Shown: positions 1 to 8,640 of the stretch, piece by piece
How the letters are laid out: every line of letters starts with the position of its first letter
Position numbering within the stretch: the first letter of the stretch is position 1
Source of the DNA: Pseudomonadota bacterium
Lineage (GTDB): Bacteria > Desulfobacterota > Binatia > Binatales > Binataceae
Length of the DNA stretch: 51,139 bases
Assembly (NCBI GenBank): GCA_021323675.1
Contig: JAJPKP010000033.1
Coordinates: 1-51,139, forward strand
Direction of reading: 5' to 3'
Position numbers and translations under genes: made by a program
Notes under the pieces: model-generated
Database searches by the model: none
Told to the model about the DNA's origin: nothing
Seen by the model: the letters and a program-made list of their open reading frames with translations, nothing else

Positions 1-30
1 ATTCCTGCATCAGTAGAGGAGAAACGAGAA

Positions 31-174
31 ATGGCAAACGTGCTTGGCAAGCGCTACCTGTGCGAGAAATGCGGCACCGAGGTGCTTTGCAACAAAGCCG
101 GTCAGGGGTCGCTCGAGTGTTGCGAAGGCGAAATGAAGATCAAGGAGGCGAAGCCGCTTCCTTCTTCCGATTAA
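31..174 (+). CDS. Desulforedoxin-like small iron protein (first copy)
   Basis: This 47-residue protein has a CxxCG motif (C11, C14) and a CC pair (C30, C31), the four-cysteine layout of desulforedoxin and of the N-terminal domain of desulfoferrodoxin, which bind one iron in a rubredoxin-like Fe(Cys)4 site. A good ribosome site (GAGGAG) lies just upstream of the ATG. It ends 54 bases before the amidohydrolase. A shorter relative (39 residues) lies at 7536, so the pair flanks the acyl-CoA gene cluster. A role as a small electron carrier or iron-binding partner is inference; the fold assignment from the cysteine pattern is fairly safe. It could alternatively be a structural zinc ribbon. Confidence 0.75.
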   Translation: MANVLGKRYLCEKCGTEVLCNKAGQGSLECCEGEMKIKEAKPLPSSD

Positions 175-228
175 GTTTCGAGCCGCGCCTGGCGCCCACC
201 ACTGCCCGGCGCGGATCGATTTCCAGTT

Positions 229-1788
229 GTGGCCAATCCATCCGTCAAGGCCGATCTGGTTCTGCATGAAGGGGAGGTCATGGGCTACCCCGGCAGCGAC
301 TCGGTCGCGATAGCCGCCGGACGCGTCGTCGCCCATGGACCCTTCTCGCTGCTCAAGGCATTCGTCAGCTCGAGAACCCATCTGGTGAAACTGGCGGGGC
401 GTACGGTCGCCCCCGGCTTCATCGATTCCCACCTTCATTTCCTCGAAGCTGCCGCCGTCGCTACCGGATTGTCCGTATGGCGATGCCGCACCGTCGGCGA
501 TCTTCTCGCCGATCTGCGGGTTGCCGCCGGCAAGACTCCGCCCGGCAACTGGCTTAGAGGATTCGGATGCGACGAAATGCTGCTCGCGGAAAAGCGCGGC
601 CCGACCCGGGACGAACTCGATCAGTCCGTGCCCAAGAATCCCCTGCGCCTGCGCCATCAGACCCTTCACGCCTCATGGCTGAACAGCAGGGCTATCAGCC
701 TGCTCGGGCTGGAAGATCCCAAGTTCCGTCCGCCCGACGGCGCGCAGTTGATTCGCGACGCGACCGGGCGCTTGACCGGCCTGGTCGTCGGGATGGAGCA
801 ATGGCTGGCGCAGCATCTGCCGCGCGTCACGAATGCGGAAATTGAATCGCGCGCGCGCGTTCTGAGCCGCGAGCTGGCTGCCGCCGGTGTGACCGCATTC
901 ACCGACGCCACCGTGAGAAACGGCCCTTCCGATGTCGCCCTGTTCGGCAAGCTGGTCGCATCGGGCGCCATCTGCCAGCGAACTTCCGTGATGGTCGGAT
1001 CGGACCATCTTGATTCGCTGAATCAGGCCGCGGAAAGCGCGCGCGCCGGACGCATCCGCATCGCCGCGCTCAAGTTTATGCCCACCGGCGGCCGTGAAGA
1101 CGCGATGATGGCGCGGCGGACCCGAATCGCGCTCAGCAGCGGACTCGACTGCGCGTTTCACGCCACCGAAGTCGAGGAGCTCGACCATGCTCTGCAGGCG
1201 ATCGAACTTGCGCGCAAGCAGTTCGCAAGCGATGTGCCCTTGCCGGCTTGCCGAATCGAGCACGGCGGCACCATCCCGCCCGACTATATCGAACGAATCG
1301 CGGCGGTACGCGGATGGGTCGTGACCAACCCCGGCTTCCTGCATTTTCGCGGTCCCAAATATCTGGAAGAGCCCGGACTGATTCCCCATCTGTATCGGGC
1401 GCGAAGCCTCAAGGATGCGGGTATCGAGCTTGCCGGCGCCACCGATGCTCCCGTGACGCCCGCTCGTCCGCTCGCCGCCATCTCCGCGGCAATCTCCCGA
1501 TCGACCGTTGATGGCCAGGCGCTCGCGCCCGAGGAACGGCTTTCGTCCGAAGAGGCGTTCGCGATGTTCACGCGGGACGCCGCTCGACTGGCAAGGCTGG
1601 ATGCGGGCGTGATCGAGCCGGAGAAGCTCGCCGACCTGATCGTCCTGCCGCGCAACCCCGCATCGATGAGCCCCGTCGAGCTCTTGAGCCTCACCGTCGA
1701 TATGACCCTGATCGGCGGGCGGATAGTGTACGAGCGCGGCCGCCCCGCAATCGCCTACAGCGACAGCGCCGACCTGCACTCCGCCTGA
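229..1788 (+). CDS. Amidohydrolase family protein (YtcJ-like, amidohydrolase 3)
   Basis: This 519-residue protein has the N-terminal beta-sandwich strand (DLVLHEG), the metal-binding HxH motif in DSHLHF near residue 67, later metal-ligand histidines in CAFHATE and IEHGG, and a C-terminal GATDAP motif with the catalytic aspartate. This is the composite-TIM-barrel layout of YtcJ-like amidohydrolases, which hydrolyse amide or similar bonds; the substrate cannot be told. The GTG start is chosen because it keeps the N-terminal strand. An ATG at 280 has a better ribosome site (GGGGAGG) but would remove that strand. The gene shares its strand with the acyl-CoA cluster but is separated from it by 195 bases, so co-transcription is uncertain. 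Confidence 0.85.
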   Translation: MANPSVKADLVLHEGEVMGYPGSDSVAIAAGRVVAHGPFSLLKAFVSSRTHLVKLAGRTVAPGFIDSHLHFLEAAAVATGLSVWRCRTVGDLLADLRVAAGKTPPGNWLRGFGCDEMLLAEKRGPTRDELDQSVPKNPLRLRHQTLHASWLNSRAISLLGLEDPKFRPPDGAQLIRDATGRLTGLVVGMEQWLAQHLPRVTNAEIESRARVLSRELAAAGVTAFTDATVRNGPSDVALFGKLVASGAICQRTSVMVGSDHLDSLNQAAESARAGRIRIAALKFMPTGGREDAMMARRTRIALSSGLDCAFHATEVEELDHALQAIELARKQFASDVPLPACRIEHGGTIPPDYIERIAAVRGWVVTNPGFLHFRGPKYLEEPGLIPHLYRARSLKDAGIELAGATDAPVTPARPLAAISAAISRSTVDGQALAPEERLSSEEAFAMFTRDAARLARLDAGVIEPEKLADLIVLPRNPASMSPVELLSLTVDMTLIGGRIVYERGRPAIAYSDSADLHSA

Positions 1789-1983
1789 CACCGCGTCAAG
1801 CGGGCCGTTTCAGCACTGCTTAGCTTTCGACGATTCTCGTCTCAAAGAAAAGCAAGACAAACACCTTTTCGAGTTGGCAGACTTCGCCCCGAATCGGCAT
1901 TCCCCCGCCTTTTCGCGAGGTCTACCGCCAATCTGCAACTATGATATGAAAGGAAGATCAGCCCTGTAAGGAGTGGGACATCA

Positions 1984-3213
1984 ATGGCCCAGCGGGAAAT
2001 TACCGAAGAAGAATTGCGCAAGCGCGTTCGCGCGCTCCTCGATGAAGCGCATCCGGACAAAGTCGATCAGTTCACCTTTCGCGGCAAACAATACGATCAC
2101 GGCCTTGCCTGGGTGCATTTTCCCGAGGGCTACGGCGGATTGGGCATCAGCCCCGGCATGCAGGCGATCGTCACCGAGGAAATCAGCAAGCACGCCAAGA
2201 CCCTCTACGACGACATGATGATCAACGCCATCGGAATCGGGATGGGCGCGCCGACCGTGCTCACTCACGGCACCGAATGGATGAAGAAAAACCTGCTGCG
2301 GCGAATCTTCACCGGCGAAGATATCTGGTGCCAGCTCTTCAGCGAACCTGGCGCCGGCTCCGACGTTGCCGGTCTCGCCACCCGCGCTGTCCGCGAGGGC
2401 GATTACTGGGTCGTCAACGGCCAGAAGGTCTGGACCAGCCTCGCCCATCTGTCGAAATGGGCGATGCTGCTTGCGCGGACCAATCCCGATGCGCCCAAAC
2501 ATTCGGGCATGTCCTATTTCCTGCTCGATATGGAAAGCCCCGGCGTCGAAGTGCGCCCGCTCCATCAGATCACCGGCGAAGCCGAGTTCAACGAAGTCTT
2601 TCTTACCGACGTCAAGATTCCGGCCGACCGGATGATGGGGCGTGAAGGCGAAGGATGGAAGGTCGCGCTCACCACCCTGATGAACGAGCGCACCGCCATC
2701 GGCGGCGGCGGTCCGACCCGCCGCGGCGCAGGCTCGATCGGCGTGCTGATGAATCTCTGGAAGTCGCGCGAAAAAGGACAATTCTCCCCTGAAGCCGAAA
2801 TCCTGATGCGCGATCGCATCACCAGGCTCTATATCGAATCGGAGCTGCTGCGGATGACGAGCCAGCGCGCCAAGGCCGCCCGCAAGGCCGGCAACCCCGG
2901 ACCCGAAGGATCGGTCGCAAAGCTCGCGCAGGCCGAACTGAACAAGCGAATCTGGGAATGCGCGATGGACGTGATGGGGCCGGATTCGCTCGTCTATGAA
3001 CCCGGCTACACGCGCCGCCGCCCGACTTCCCGCGCGCGCGAGGGCCGCAATTCGCTGTCCAAGTACCAGTTCCTGCGCGCACGCGCCAATTCGATCGAGG
3101 GCGGCACGTCCGAAGTGATGCGCAATATCCTGGGCGAGCGCGTCCTTGGACTTCCCGGCGAGCCGCGTTCCGACAAGGACGTCCCCTGGAAGCAGATTCC
3201 GCGCAGCGCCTAG
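1984..3213 (+). CDS. Acyl-CoA dehydrogenase (subunit carrying the catalytic-Glu motif)
   Basis: This 409-residue flavoprotein belongs to the acyl-CoA dehydrogenase family, which makes the alpha,beta double bond in an acyl-CoA and passes electrons to ETF. The FAD/substrate segment (EPGAGSDVAGLATRA followed by VNGQKVWTS) lies near residues 120-150. The C-terminal IEGGTSEVMRN motif contains the position of the catalytic base in related enzymes. The ribosome site AAGGAG stands ahead of the ATG, and a TATGAT -10-like hexamer lies at 1940-1945 without a clear -35. The next gene, 30 bases on, is a second dehydrogenase lacking this C-terminal motif, so the two may form a heteromeric enzyme as FadE pairs do in actinobacterial sterol degradation (inference). 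Substrate unknown. Confidence 0.92.
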   Translation: MAQREITEEELRKRVRALLDEAHPDKVDQFTFRGKQYDHGLAWVHFPEGYGGLGISPGMQAIVTEEISKHAKTLYDDMMINAIGIGMGAPTVLTHGTEWMKKNLLRRIFTGEDIWCQLFSEPGAGSDVAGLATRAVREGDYWVVNGQKVWTSLAHLSKWAMLLARTNPDAPKHSGMSYFLLDMESPGVEVRPLHQITGEAEFNEVFLTDVKIPADRMMGREGEGWKVALTTLMNERTAIGGGGPTRRGAGSIGVLMNLWKSREKGQFSPEAEILMRDRITRLYIESELLRMTSQRAKAARKAGNPGPEGSVAKLAQAELNKRIWECAMDVMGPDSLVYEPGYTRRRPTSRAREGRNSLSKYQFLRARANSIEGGTSEVMRNILGERVLGLPGEPRSDKDVPWKQIPRSA

Positions 3214-3243
3214 CCGCAAAACACATCGCCAAGAGGAATTAGA

Positions 3244-4353
3244 ATGGATTTCGCTTTCACTCACGAACACGAAGAGCTTCGCCAGACGATTCGCCGGTTC
3301 ATGGAAAACGAATCGCCCGAAGCCACTGTCCGCAAACTGATGGAGACCGAGCAGGGCTACGATCGCAAAACCTGGGACAAGATGGCTTCGGAGCTGTCGC
3401 TGCTCGGCCTGGCTGTGCCCGAACAATACGGTGGGGCGGGGCTGGGAGCGGTCGAGCTTGCGATCGCGATGGAAGAGATGGGACGCGTGCTGTTCTGCGG
3501 CCCCTACCTCGCCAGTGCCGTCCTTGCCGCCGATGCGCTGCTTCGCACCGGCGACGACGCATCCAAGAAGAAACTTCTACCCGCAATTGTCTCCGGCAAG
3601 TCCATCGCCACACTGGCGCTCGCCGACGAGAACGGGCGATGGGACCCTAAGGCGGTTACGATGCGCGCGACGCGTGACGGTTCCAACTGGAAGCTCAGCG
3701 GCGCGAAGAACTACGTGCTCGACGGCCATATCGCCGATTCCATCCTGGTCGCCGCACGTGCCGATGACGGCCTTGGCCTGTTTCATGTCGAGGGGGCGGC
3801 GGCCGGCCTTCAGCGCAAACCGCTGCCCACCCTGGATTTGACGCGCAAGCTCGCGCGGCTCGATTTTTCAGGCACTCCCGCCGCGCGGGTTTCGAGCGCA
3901 GACGCAACCGAGGCGCTGAAGCACACCCTCGCGCTCGCGTCCGCGATGCTTGCGGCCGAGCAGGTCGGCGGAGCGCAGCGATGCCTTGAGATGTCCACCG
4001 AGTACGCCAAGACCCGGCTGCAGTTCGGCCGTCCGATCGGCTCGTTCCAGGCAATCAAGCACAAATGCGCTGATATGCTCGTGGAAACCGAGTTCGCCCG
4101 TTCCGCCGCTTATCATGCGGCCTTCGCAATCGCCGGCAACGAGGATGTATTCGAGGCGGCGCATCTCGCCAAGTCTTACTGCTCGGAAGCGTATTTTCAC
4201 GCCGCGGCCGAGAACATCCAGATCCACGGCGGGATGGGCTTCACCTGGGAGCATCCAGCACATCTGTATTTCAAGCGCGCCCGAGCCAGCATTATCCTGT
4301 TCGGCGATCCCGCCGAGCATCGGCTGCAGCTCGCAAGCGTCCTGGAGTTATGA
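3244..4353 (+). CDS. Acyl-CoA dehydrogenase-like second subunit
   Basis: This 369-residue protein starts directly with the N-terminal helical domain (FTHEHEELRQTIRRFM) and ends with HGGMGFTWEHPAHLYFKRA, typical of acyl-CoA dehydrogenases. It lacks the EGT/EGGT segment that carries the catalytic glutamate in the upstream gene product. In known alpha2beta2 dehydrogenases such as the mycobacterial ChsE1-ChsE2 type, one subunit supplies the base and the other completes the FAD site; this pair would fit that pattern, by inference. The ribosome site AGAGGA precedes the ATG. The stop overlaps the start of the enoyl-CoA hydratase gene (ATGA), so the genes are translationally coupled. Confidence 0.9.
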   Translation: MDFAFTHEHEELRQTIRRFMENESPEATVRKLMETEQGYDRKTWDKMASELSLLGLAVPEQYGGAGLGAVELAIAMEEMGRVLFCGPYLASAVLAADALLRTGDDASKKKLLPAIVSGKSIATLALADENGRWDPKAVTMRATRDGSNWKLSGAKNYVLDGHIADSILVAARADDGLGLFHVEGAAAGLQRKPLPTLDLTRKLARLDFSGTPAARVSSADATEALKHTLALASAMLAAEQVGGAQRCLEMSTEYAKTRLQFGRPIGSFQAIKHKCADMLVETEFARSAAYHAAFAIAGNEDVFEAAHLAKSYCSEAYFHAAAENIQIHGGMGFTWEHPAHLYFKRARASIILFGDPAEHRLQLASVLEL

Positions 4354-5159
4354 GCCCAGCCTCCGGAGGAACCGACGCAGTCCTTTACGAGAAGCGCGGC
4401 GCCGTCGGATGGGTGACGCTGAACCGCCCCGATCAGTTCAACGCATATAACGTAGCGATGCGGGATGGGCTGTTCGGGGCGCTCAGCGCGATTCACGACG
4501 ATCCCGAAGTGCGCGCGATGGTCCTGACCGGGGCGGGGCCCGCGTTCTCGACCGGCGGCGACCTGCACGAATTCGGAAGCGCTCCGTCGCCGGTCATGGC
4601 ACGATGGATCAGGTTCAGGCGCGATGTGTGGGGGAGGCTCAAATCGCTGCCCGTGCCAACCATCGCCGCTATTCACGGCTACACCGTGGGCGGCGGGCTG
4701 GAGATGGCGTTGCTGTGCGACATGGCGATAGCGGCAGACGATACCCGCATCTGCCTGCCCGAGACCGGAGCGGGGATGATTCCCGGCGTCGCCGGCACGC
4801 AAACCGCCTCGCGCCGGCTGGGATTGGGGCGCGCGCTCGATCTCGCCATCACCGGCCGATGGATTGACGCGCAAGACGCATTGCTTATAGGTTTGGTCGC
4901 CGAAGTCGTATCCGTGGCGAAGCTCGAGGGCCGCGCGCTTGAATTGGCGTATCGGCTCGCGCGCCTGCCCCGCGAAAATGCTGCTATAGCCAAGCTTGCG
5001 GTATGGGGTGGGCTCGATTTGCCACTCGGGGAAGGGCTTTCCCTCGAACGGCGCCTCGCTTATCGCCTCTCGATGCTGTCCGGCAGCGAACACCATCGCC
5101 ACCACGGCCGAGCAGGCAGCGCAAAGCGCTGGAGAAAGCCCAGGGCAGCCAGGAGGTAA
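4350..5159 (+). CDS. Enoyl-CoA hydratase/isomerase family protein
   Basis: This 269-residue crotonase-fold enzyme probably acts after the two dehydrogenases on the same acyl-CoA. The first oxyanion-hole segment is GAGPAFSTGGDLHE and the second GYTVGGGLEMALLCD. The glutamate of the PE pair (LPETGAGMIPG) is present, while the second catalytic position holds aspartate (GRALDLAITG) in place of the usual glutamate, so isomerase or other crotonase chemistry is possible. The start overlaps the preceding stop. The last 25 residues form an odd basic tail rich in His and Arg; the +1 frame over the same bases gives a more ordinary-looking tail (TIATTAEQAAQ), so a frameshift near 5088 is possible but not shown. 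Confidence 0.88.
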   Translation: MSPASGGTDAVLYEKRGAVGWVTLNRPDQFNAYNVAMRDGLFGALSAIHDDPEVRAMVLTGAGPAFSTGGDLHEFGSAPSPVMARWIRFRRDVWGRLKSLPVPTIAAIHGYTVGGGLEMALLCDMAIAADDTRICLPETGAGMIPGVAGTQTASRRLGLGRALDLAITGRWIDAQDALLIGLVAEVVSVAKLEGRALELAYRLARLPRENAAIAKLAVWGGLDLPLGEGLSLERRLAYRLSMLSGSEHHRHHGRAGSAKRWRKPRAARR

Positions 5160-5167
5160 GAGAGTCT

Positions 5168-6703
5168 TTGAACACCGTCAATTTCGTAACCATCCCGTCC
5201 ACGATCGTGCCGGATCAGGAAATCCTGGTCTTTGGAAACCGCCGCCTCACCTACGCGAGGCTCGCCGAACACGTCGGCAAGCTGGCTGCCATCTTCAAGC
5301 AGGCCGGGTTGAAGCAGCGCGATGTGGTTGCGGCCCTCGACACCAATTCGGACTGGTACATCGCAAGCTACTACGCCGCCGCAAAAGCCGGGCTTACCTT
5401 CCTGCCGCTCAACTATCGCGCCAAGGAGGCGGAGCTCGAATACATGATCAACGCGGCGGACGCGCGCACCCTGCTCGTCGGCGATCGCTACCTCGACCTG
5501 ATCGAGCGGCTTCGCCCGCAGCTCAAGGTTCAGAACTTCATCGCGATCGGCGAGGGCAAGCCCGGCCTTTCCCGGCTCGAAGACCTGGTGTCGAACGCTG
5601 ACCCCGACGAAGGCGAAGCCGAAGTCGAGGATGAAGACACGTCAATCCTGATGTACACCAGCGGAACCACTTCGCTGCCGAAGGGCGTGATGCTGTCGTT
5701 TCGCGATTTCACCGCGTACGTCACCGCGAACGTCGAGATGGCGGACGGGACCGATCGCGGCGTCGCGCTGGTGTGCGTGCCCTTCTACCACATCGCCGGA
5801 ACCACCGCTTACATGACCAACATATGGACCGGCCGCAAGCTCATCGTGATGCCGCAGTTCGACGCCAAAACCTGGCTCAGGCTGGTCGAGACCGAGAAGG
5901 TCACGCACGCGTTCGTTGTGCCCACGATGATGAAGCAGCTCCTCGATGAGCCGTCGTTCGCCAATACCGATTTCTCGACCCTGACCAACCTCGCTTACGG
6001 CGGCGCCGCGATGCCTATCCAGGTGATTCGCCGCGCCATCGAGGCATTTCCGAGGCATGTCGGCTTCGTCAATGCCTACGGACAGACGGAGACCACTTCG
6101 TCGCTGACCGTTCTCGGCCCTGACGACCATCGGATCGAAGGGACGCCGGAAGAGATGGAACTCAAGCTCAAGCGGCTGAACTCGATCGGAAAGCCGCTGC
6201 CCGACGTCGAAATCCGCGTTCGCGATGAAGACGGAAACATTCTTCCCTCCGGCCAGGTCGGCGAGATCATCATTCGCACCCCGCGCATCATGAAGGGTTA
6301 CGCGGGACGCACCGACGATGCCGCTTTGCCCGAGGGATGGCGCGCGACAGGCGACCTCGGATGGCTCGACGAGGAAGGCTACGTGTTCTTTGCCGGCCGC
6401 AAGGACGACATGATCATCCGCGGCGGCGAAAATATCGCTCCCGCGGAAATCGAGGCCGTCCTGATGAGCCATCCCGCGGTCGATGAAGTCGCGGTGGTCG
6501 GTGTGCCGTCCGAAGAATGGGGCCAGACGGTCAAGGCCTTCGTCGTTCTGCGCAAGGGCGCGAACGCGACCGAGCAGGAACTCGGCGAATTCTGCCGATC
6601 GCGGCTGGCCAGTTTCAAGCGCCCCGAGAAAATCGCGTTCATCGATGCGCTTCCCAAAAACCAGCTCGGCAAGATTCTGCGCAAGGACCTGAGATCGCAG
6701 TAG
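5168..6703 (+). CDS. AMP-forming acyl-CoA synthetase / CoA ligase
   Basis: This 511-residue enzyme of the ANL superfamily activates a carboxylic acid to its acyl-CoA through an acyl-adenylate. Visible motifs are the phosphate-binding loop YTSGTTSLPKG, the adenine motif YGQTETTS, the hinge GDLGWLDEEGY followed by GRKDDMIIRGGENI, and the C-terminal catalytic lysine in PKNQLGKILRKDL. An upstream extension from 5003 overlaps the hydratase gene and lacks family similarity. The TTG at 5168 follows an AGGAGG ribosome site that itself overlaps the hydratase stop, and gives a normal N-terminus (NTVNFVTIP). The enzyme probably supplies the substrate for the neighbouring dehydrogenases and hydratases; chain length and substrate are not evident. 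Confidence 0.92.
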   Translation: MNTVNFVTIPSTIVPDQEILVFGNRRLTYARLAEHVGKLAAIFKQAGLKQRDVVAALDTNSDWYIASYYAAAKAGLTFLPLNYRAKEAELEYMINAADARTLLVGDRYLDLIERLRPQLKVQNFIAIGEGKPGLSRLEDLVSNADPDEGEAEVEDEDTSILMYTSGTTSLPKGVMLSFRDFTAYVTANVEMADGTDRGVALVCVPFYHIAGTTAYMTNIWTGRKLIVMPQFDAKTWLRLVETEKVTHAFVVPTMMKQLLDEPSFANTDFSTLTNLAYGGAAMPIQVIRRAIEAFPRHVGFVNAYGQTETTSSLTVLGPDDHRIEGTPEEMELKLKRLNSIGKPLPDVEIRVRDEDGNILPSGQVGEIIIRTPRIMKGYAGRTDDAALPEGWRATGDLGWLDEEGYVFFAGRKDDMIIRGGENIAPAEIEAVLMSHPAVDEVAVVGVPSEEWGQTVKAFVVLRKGANATEQELGEFCRSRLASFKRPEKIAFIDALPKNQLGKILRKDLRSQ

Positions 6704-6746
6704 GGAGAATCGAAGCCTGCCCCAGAGCCGCAAAGATGCGCGGGCT

Positions 6747-7502
6747 TTGCCCGCCCGCCACGCTCCCGCGCGCCGCCCGCTCGAAGTCGTCGCGGCAAAG
6801 GGCTGCGTAACCGCCCGAATCCTCGGGCGCGGACGCAGCGCCAGGCTCGATGCGGAAGCGGCGGGCCGCCTCATCGAGCTTATCGAAGAGGTCGAAGACG
6901 ACGAGTCGGCGCGGATGCTCGCGATTACCGGCAGCGGATCCGCTTTCTGCACCGGGTTTGCTCCCGATGTGAACCCCGCGGTGGTCGAGTCGCTTGCCGT
7001 GCTCTCCAAGCCGACGCTCGCGATCGTCAACGGCGATGCGATTGACGAAGGGCTGGAACTTGCGATGGCGGCCGATATTCGCGTCTCGGTCGCATCGGCC
7101 CGCTTTGCGCTGACGCAACTCGGCCGCGACGAGCTTCCGCACTTCGGCGGCACTCAGCGCCTTCCGCGCCTGGTCGGCGCGGGCCACGCGCTGCGGATGC
7201 TGCTTGCGGGCGCCGCTATCGACGGCAGCGAGGCTCATCGAATCGGGCTGGTTGCGTACCTGGCAAAAAACGAGCGTGATCTCGGGCGCGTCGCGGGCTC
7301 CGTGGTCGAATCGATCCTGAGCCGGGCGCCCCTTGCTGCCCGGCTTGTCAAAGACGCCGTGCTGAAGGGCTATGATATGACATTGGAGCAGGGCGTAAGG
7401 CTTGAGGAAGATCTGTATGCCCTGCTACAAACGACTGCCGACCGTGCCGAGGGAGTGCGCGCATTCCTGGAGAAGCGCAAACCGCTCTTCCGAGGCGCCT
7501 GA
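6747..7502 (+). CDS. Crotonase-fold protein lacking both catalytic glutamates
   Basis: This roughly 250-residue protein follows the enoyl-CoA hydratase pattern: a first oxyanion segment (GSGSAFCTGF), a second (NGDAIDEGLELAMAADIRV), then FGGTQRLPRLVG and a normal tail (ADRAEGVRAFLEKRKPLFRG). Aligned by hand to rat mitochondrial hydratase, Glu144 is replaced by Gln (ALTQLGRDELP) and Glu164 by Arg (GAGHALRMLLAG), so water addition to an enoyl-CoA looks unlikely. It may be a thioesterase, isomerase or lyase of the superfamily, or a non-catalytic partner. The start is uncertain: the TTG at 6747 is the only early in-frame candidate I see and has no clear ribosome site. It shares strand and context with the acyl-CoA cluster. 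Confidence 0.8.
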   Translation: MPARHAPARRPLEVVAAKGCVTARILGRGRSARLDAEAAGRLIELIEEVEDDESARMLAITGSGSAFCTGFAPDVNPAVVESLAVLSKPTLAIVNGDAIDEGLELAMAADIRVSVASARFALTQLGRDELPHFGGTQRLPRLVGAGHALRMLLAGAAIDGSEAHRIGLVAYLAKNERDLGRVAGSVVESILSRAPLAARLVKDAVLKGYDMTLEQGVRLEEDLYALLQTTADRAEGVRAFLEKRKPLFRGA

Positions 7503-7535
7503 AGAGTCGATTTTCTGAGAGGAACGGACTGCGAG

Positions 7536-7655
7536 ATGGCCAATCAACTGGGTAAGGTTTACATCTGCGGAAAATGCGGATCGCAGGTTATCGTCACCAA
7601 GGGCGGCACCGGCACCATCAAGTGCTGCGGCGCGCCGATGGAACAAAAGAAATAA
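7536..7655 (+). CDS. Desulforedoxin-like small iron protein (second copy)
   Basis: This 39-residue protein begins MANQLGKVYICGKCG and carries CxxCG plus a CC pair, the Fe(Cys)4 pattern of desulforedoxin. It closely resembles the peptide at 31-174 (shared MAN..LGK start and cysteine spacing) but lacks that protein's C-terminal extension. A ribosome site (AGAGGAACG) lies ahead of the ATG. The next gene encodes a ferritin-like diiron protein 22 bases downstream, so the two could be a redox pair; that is inference. Confidence 0.75.
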   Translation: MANQLGKVYICGKCGSQVIVTKGGTGTIKCCGAPMEQKK

Positions 7656-7677
7656 CCGCCTGTGCGGGGCCCGGGCT

Positions 7678-8337
7678 ATGGACGCCGCTGCCTTTGTCGC
7701 GGAACTTTCGTCCGAAAATGAATCGATCCTGAAAAGGCTTGCTCCCGCCCAGGCCCTCACCGCCGAGGCGCGCGGTGACTTAAGTCCCCGCAACCTCCTG
7801 CGTGTAGCCCTCAAAAACGAACTCGAAGCGAGCGAGATCGCCGCGCTCTGGATGCCGTCCGCGCGCGGCGCGGACTTGAAGCTCGCGCTCGCCCGCCAGG
7901 CCGGCGATGAAGCGCGGCACTACCGCCTCATCGCCGAGCGGCTGCGCGGCCTCGGCGACTCGCTCGACGGCTTCGATCCCCTCGCACAGGGCTATAGCCC
8001 GCTCTTCCAGTACCTGCGCGTGCTCGAAACCGATGTCGAGCGGGTGGCCGCCGGCCAGTTCACCCGCGAAGCGATCGCGCTGGTAAAGAACGTTCAGTTC
8101 ATCGAACTCTGCGAACGTGCCGGCGACGCGGCCACCGCGATGCTGTATCGGGGCGTGATCCAGCCTGACGAACAGTACCATCATCAACTGGGCCGCCATT
8201 TCCTCGAACGGCTCGCCTCAGATGACAAGTCGCAGCGGCTCGCGCGCGCCGCGCGCGAACGCACGATCGCGCTGGCCGAAGAACTGCAATCATTGGCGTT
8301 CAAGCGCGCGGGCGTACATCACGCCCCCGGATGCTGA
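7678..8337 (+). CDS. Ferritin-like diiron protein
   Basis: This 219-residue, mostly helical protein shows two carboxylate/ExxH pairs: a glutamate-rich helix (KNELEASEIAALW) followed by DEARHYRLI, and a second helix (IELCERAGDAATAM) followed by DEQYHHQLGRHF. This four-helix arrangement is that of the ferritin-like superfamily, which includes hydroxylases such as MiaE and the PaaA/PaaC group. No substrate can be assigned. It lies directly after a desulforedoxin-like gene and downstream of acyl-CoA genes, which would suit oxygen-dependent chemistry with a small iron protein as electron donor (inference). Confidence 0.7.
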   Translation: MDAAAFVAELSSENESILKRLAPAQALTAEARGDLSPRNLLRVALKNELEASEIAALWMPSARGADLKLALARQAGDEARHYRLIAERLRGLGDSLDGFDPLAQGYSPLFQYLRVLETDVERVAAGQFTREAIALVKNVQFIELCERAGDAATAMLYRGVIQPDEQYHHQLGRHFLERLASDDKSQRLARAARERTIALAEELQSLAFKRAGVHHAPGC

Positions 8338-8361
8338 CGCGAAAGGGCGCGGGGCCTTGTC

Positions 8362-8604
8362 ATGATCGGTACTCTGATTATCGGAATCCTCGCCGGATGG
8401 CTGGCGGGAAAGCTGATGCGCGGCGGCGGCTACGGATTGATCGGCGACCTCGTGCTCGGGCTCGTGGGCGGCGTAGTCGGAGGATGGATCTTCGCCCAAC
8501 TCCACGTAGCCGGTCCACCAGGCGCAATCGGCTCGCTCGTCACCGCGACGGTCGGAGCGATTGTGCTCGTCTGGATAACCCACCTCATCCGCCACGCCGC
8601 CTGA
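8362..8604 (+). CDS. GlsB/YeaQ/YmgE family small membrane protein
   Basis: This 80-residue protein is nearly all membrane-spanning, with glycine-rich helices (IIGILAGWLAGKLM, LVLGLVGGVVGGWIF, ATVGAIVLVWITHLI). That is the pattern of the transglycosylase-associated/GlsB/YeaQ family, inner-membrane proteins often linked to stress responses but of unproven biochemical function. The GGxGLIGDxxxGxxGGxxGG core matches the family well. It follows the diiron gene by 24 bases on the same strand and may be co-transcribed, although a functional link is not evident. Confidence 0.85.
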   Translation: MIGTLIIGILAGWLAGKLMRGGGYGLIGDLVLGLVGGVVGGWIFAQLHVAGPPGAIGSLVTATVGAIVLVWITHLIRHAA

Positions 8605-8640
8605 CCCGCTGACTCTTCTCAACGCTAACGGAGACCGTGC

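Noticed and set aside
1981..3426. 481-codon minus-strand open frame opposite the first acyl-CoA dehydrogenase
   Set aside because: Antisense shadow caused by high GC; no recognisable motif.
5003..5167. Upstream extension of the CoA ligase
   Set aside because: It overlaps the enoyl-CoA hydratase gene in another frame, and the TTG at 5168 has an AGGAGG site and the family N-terminus.
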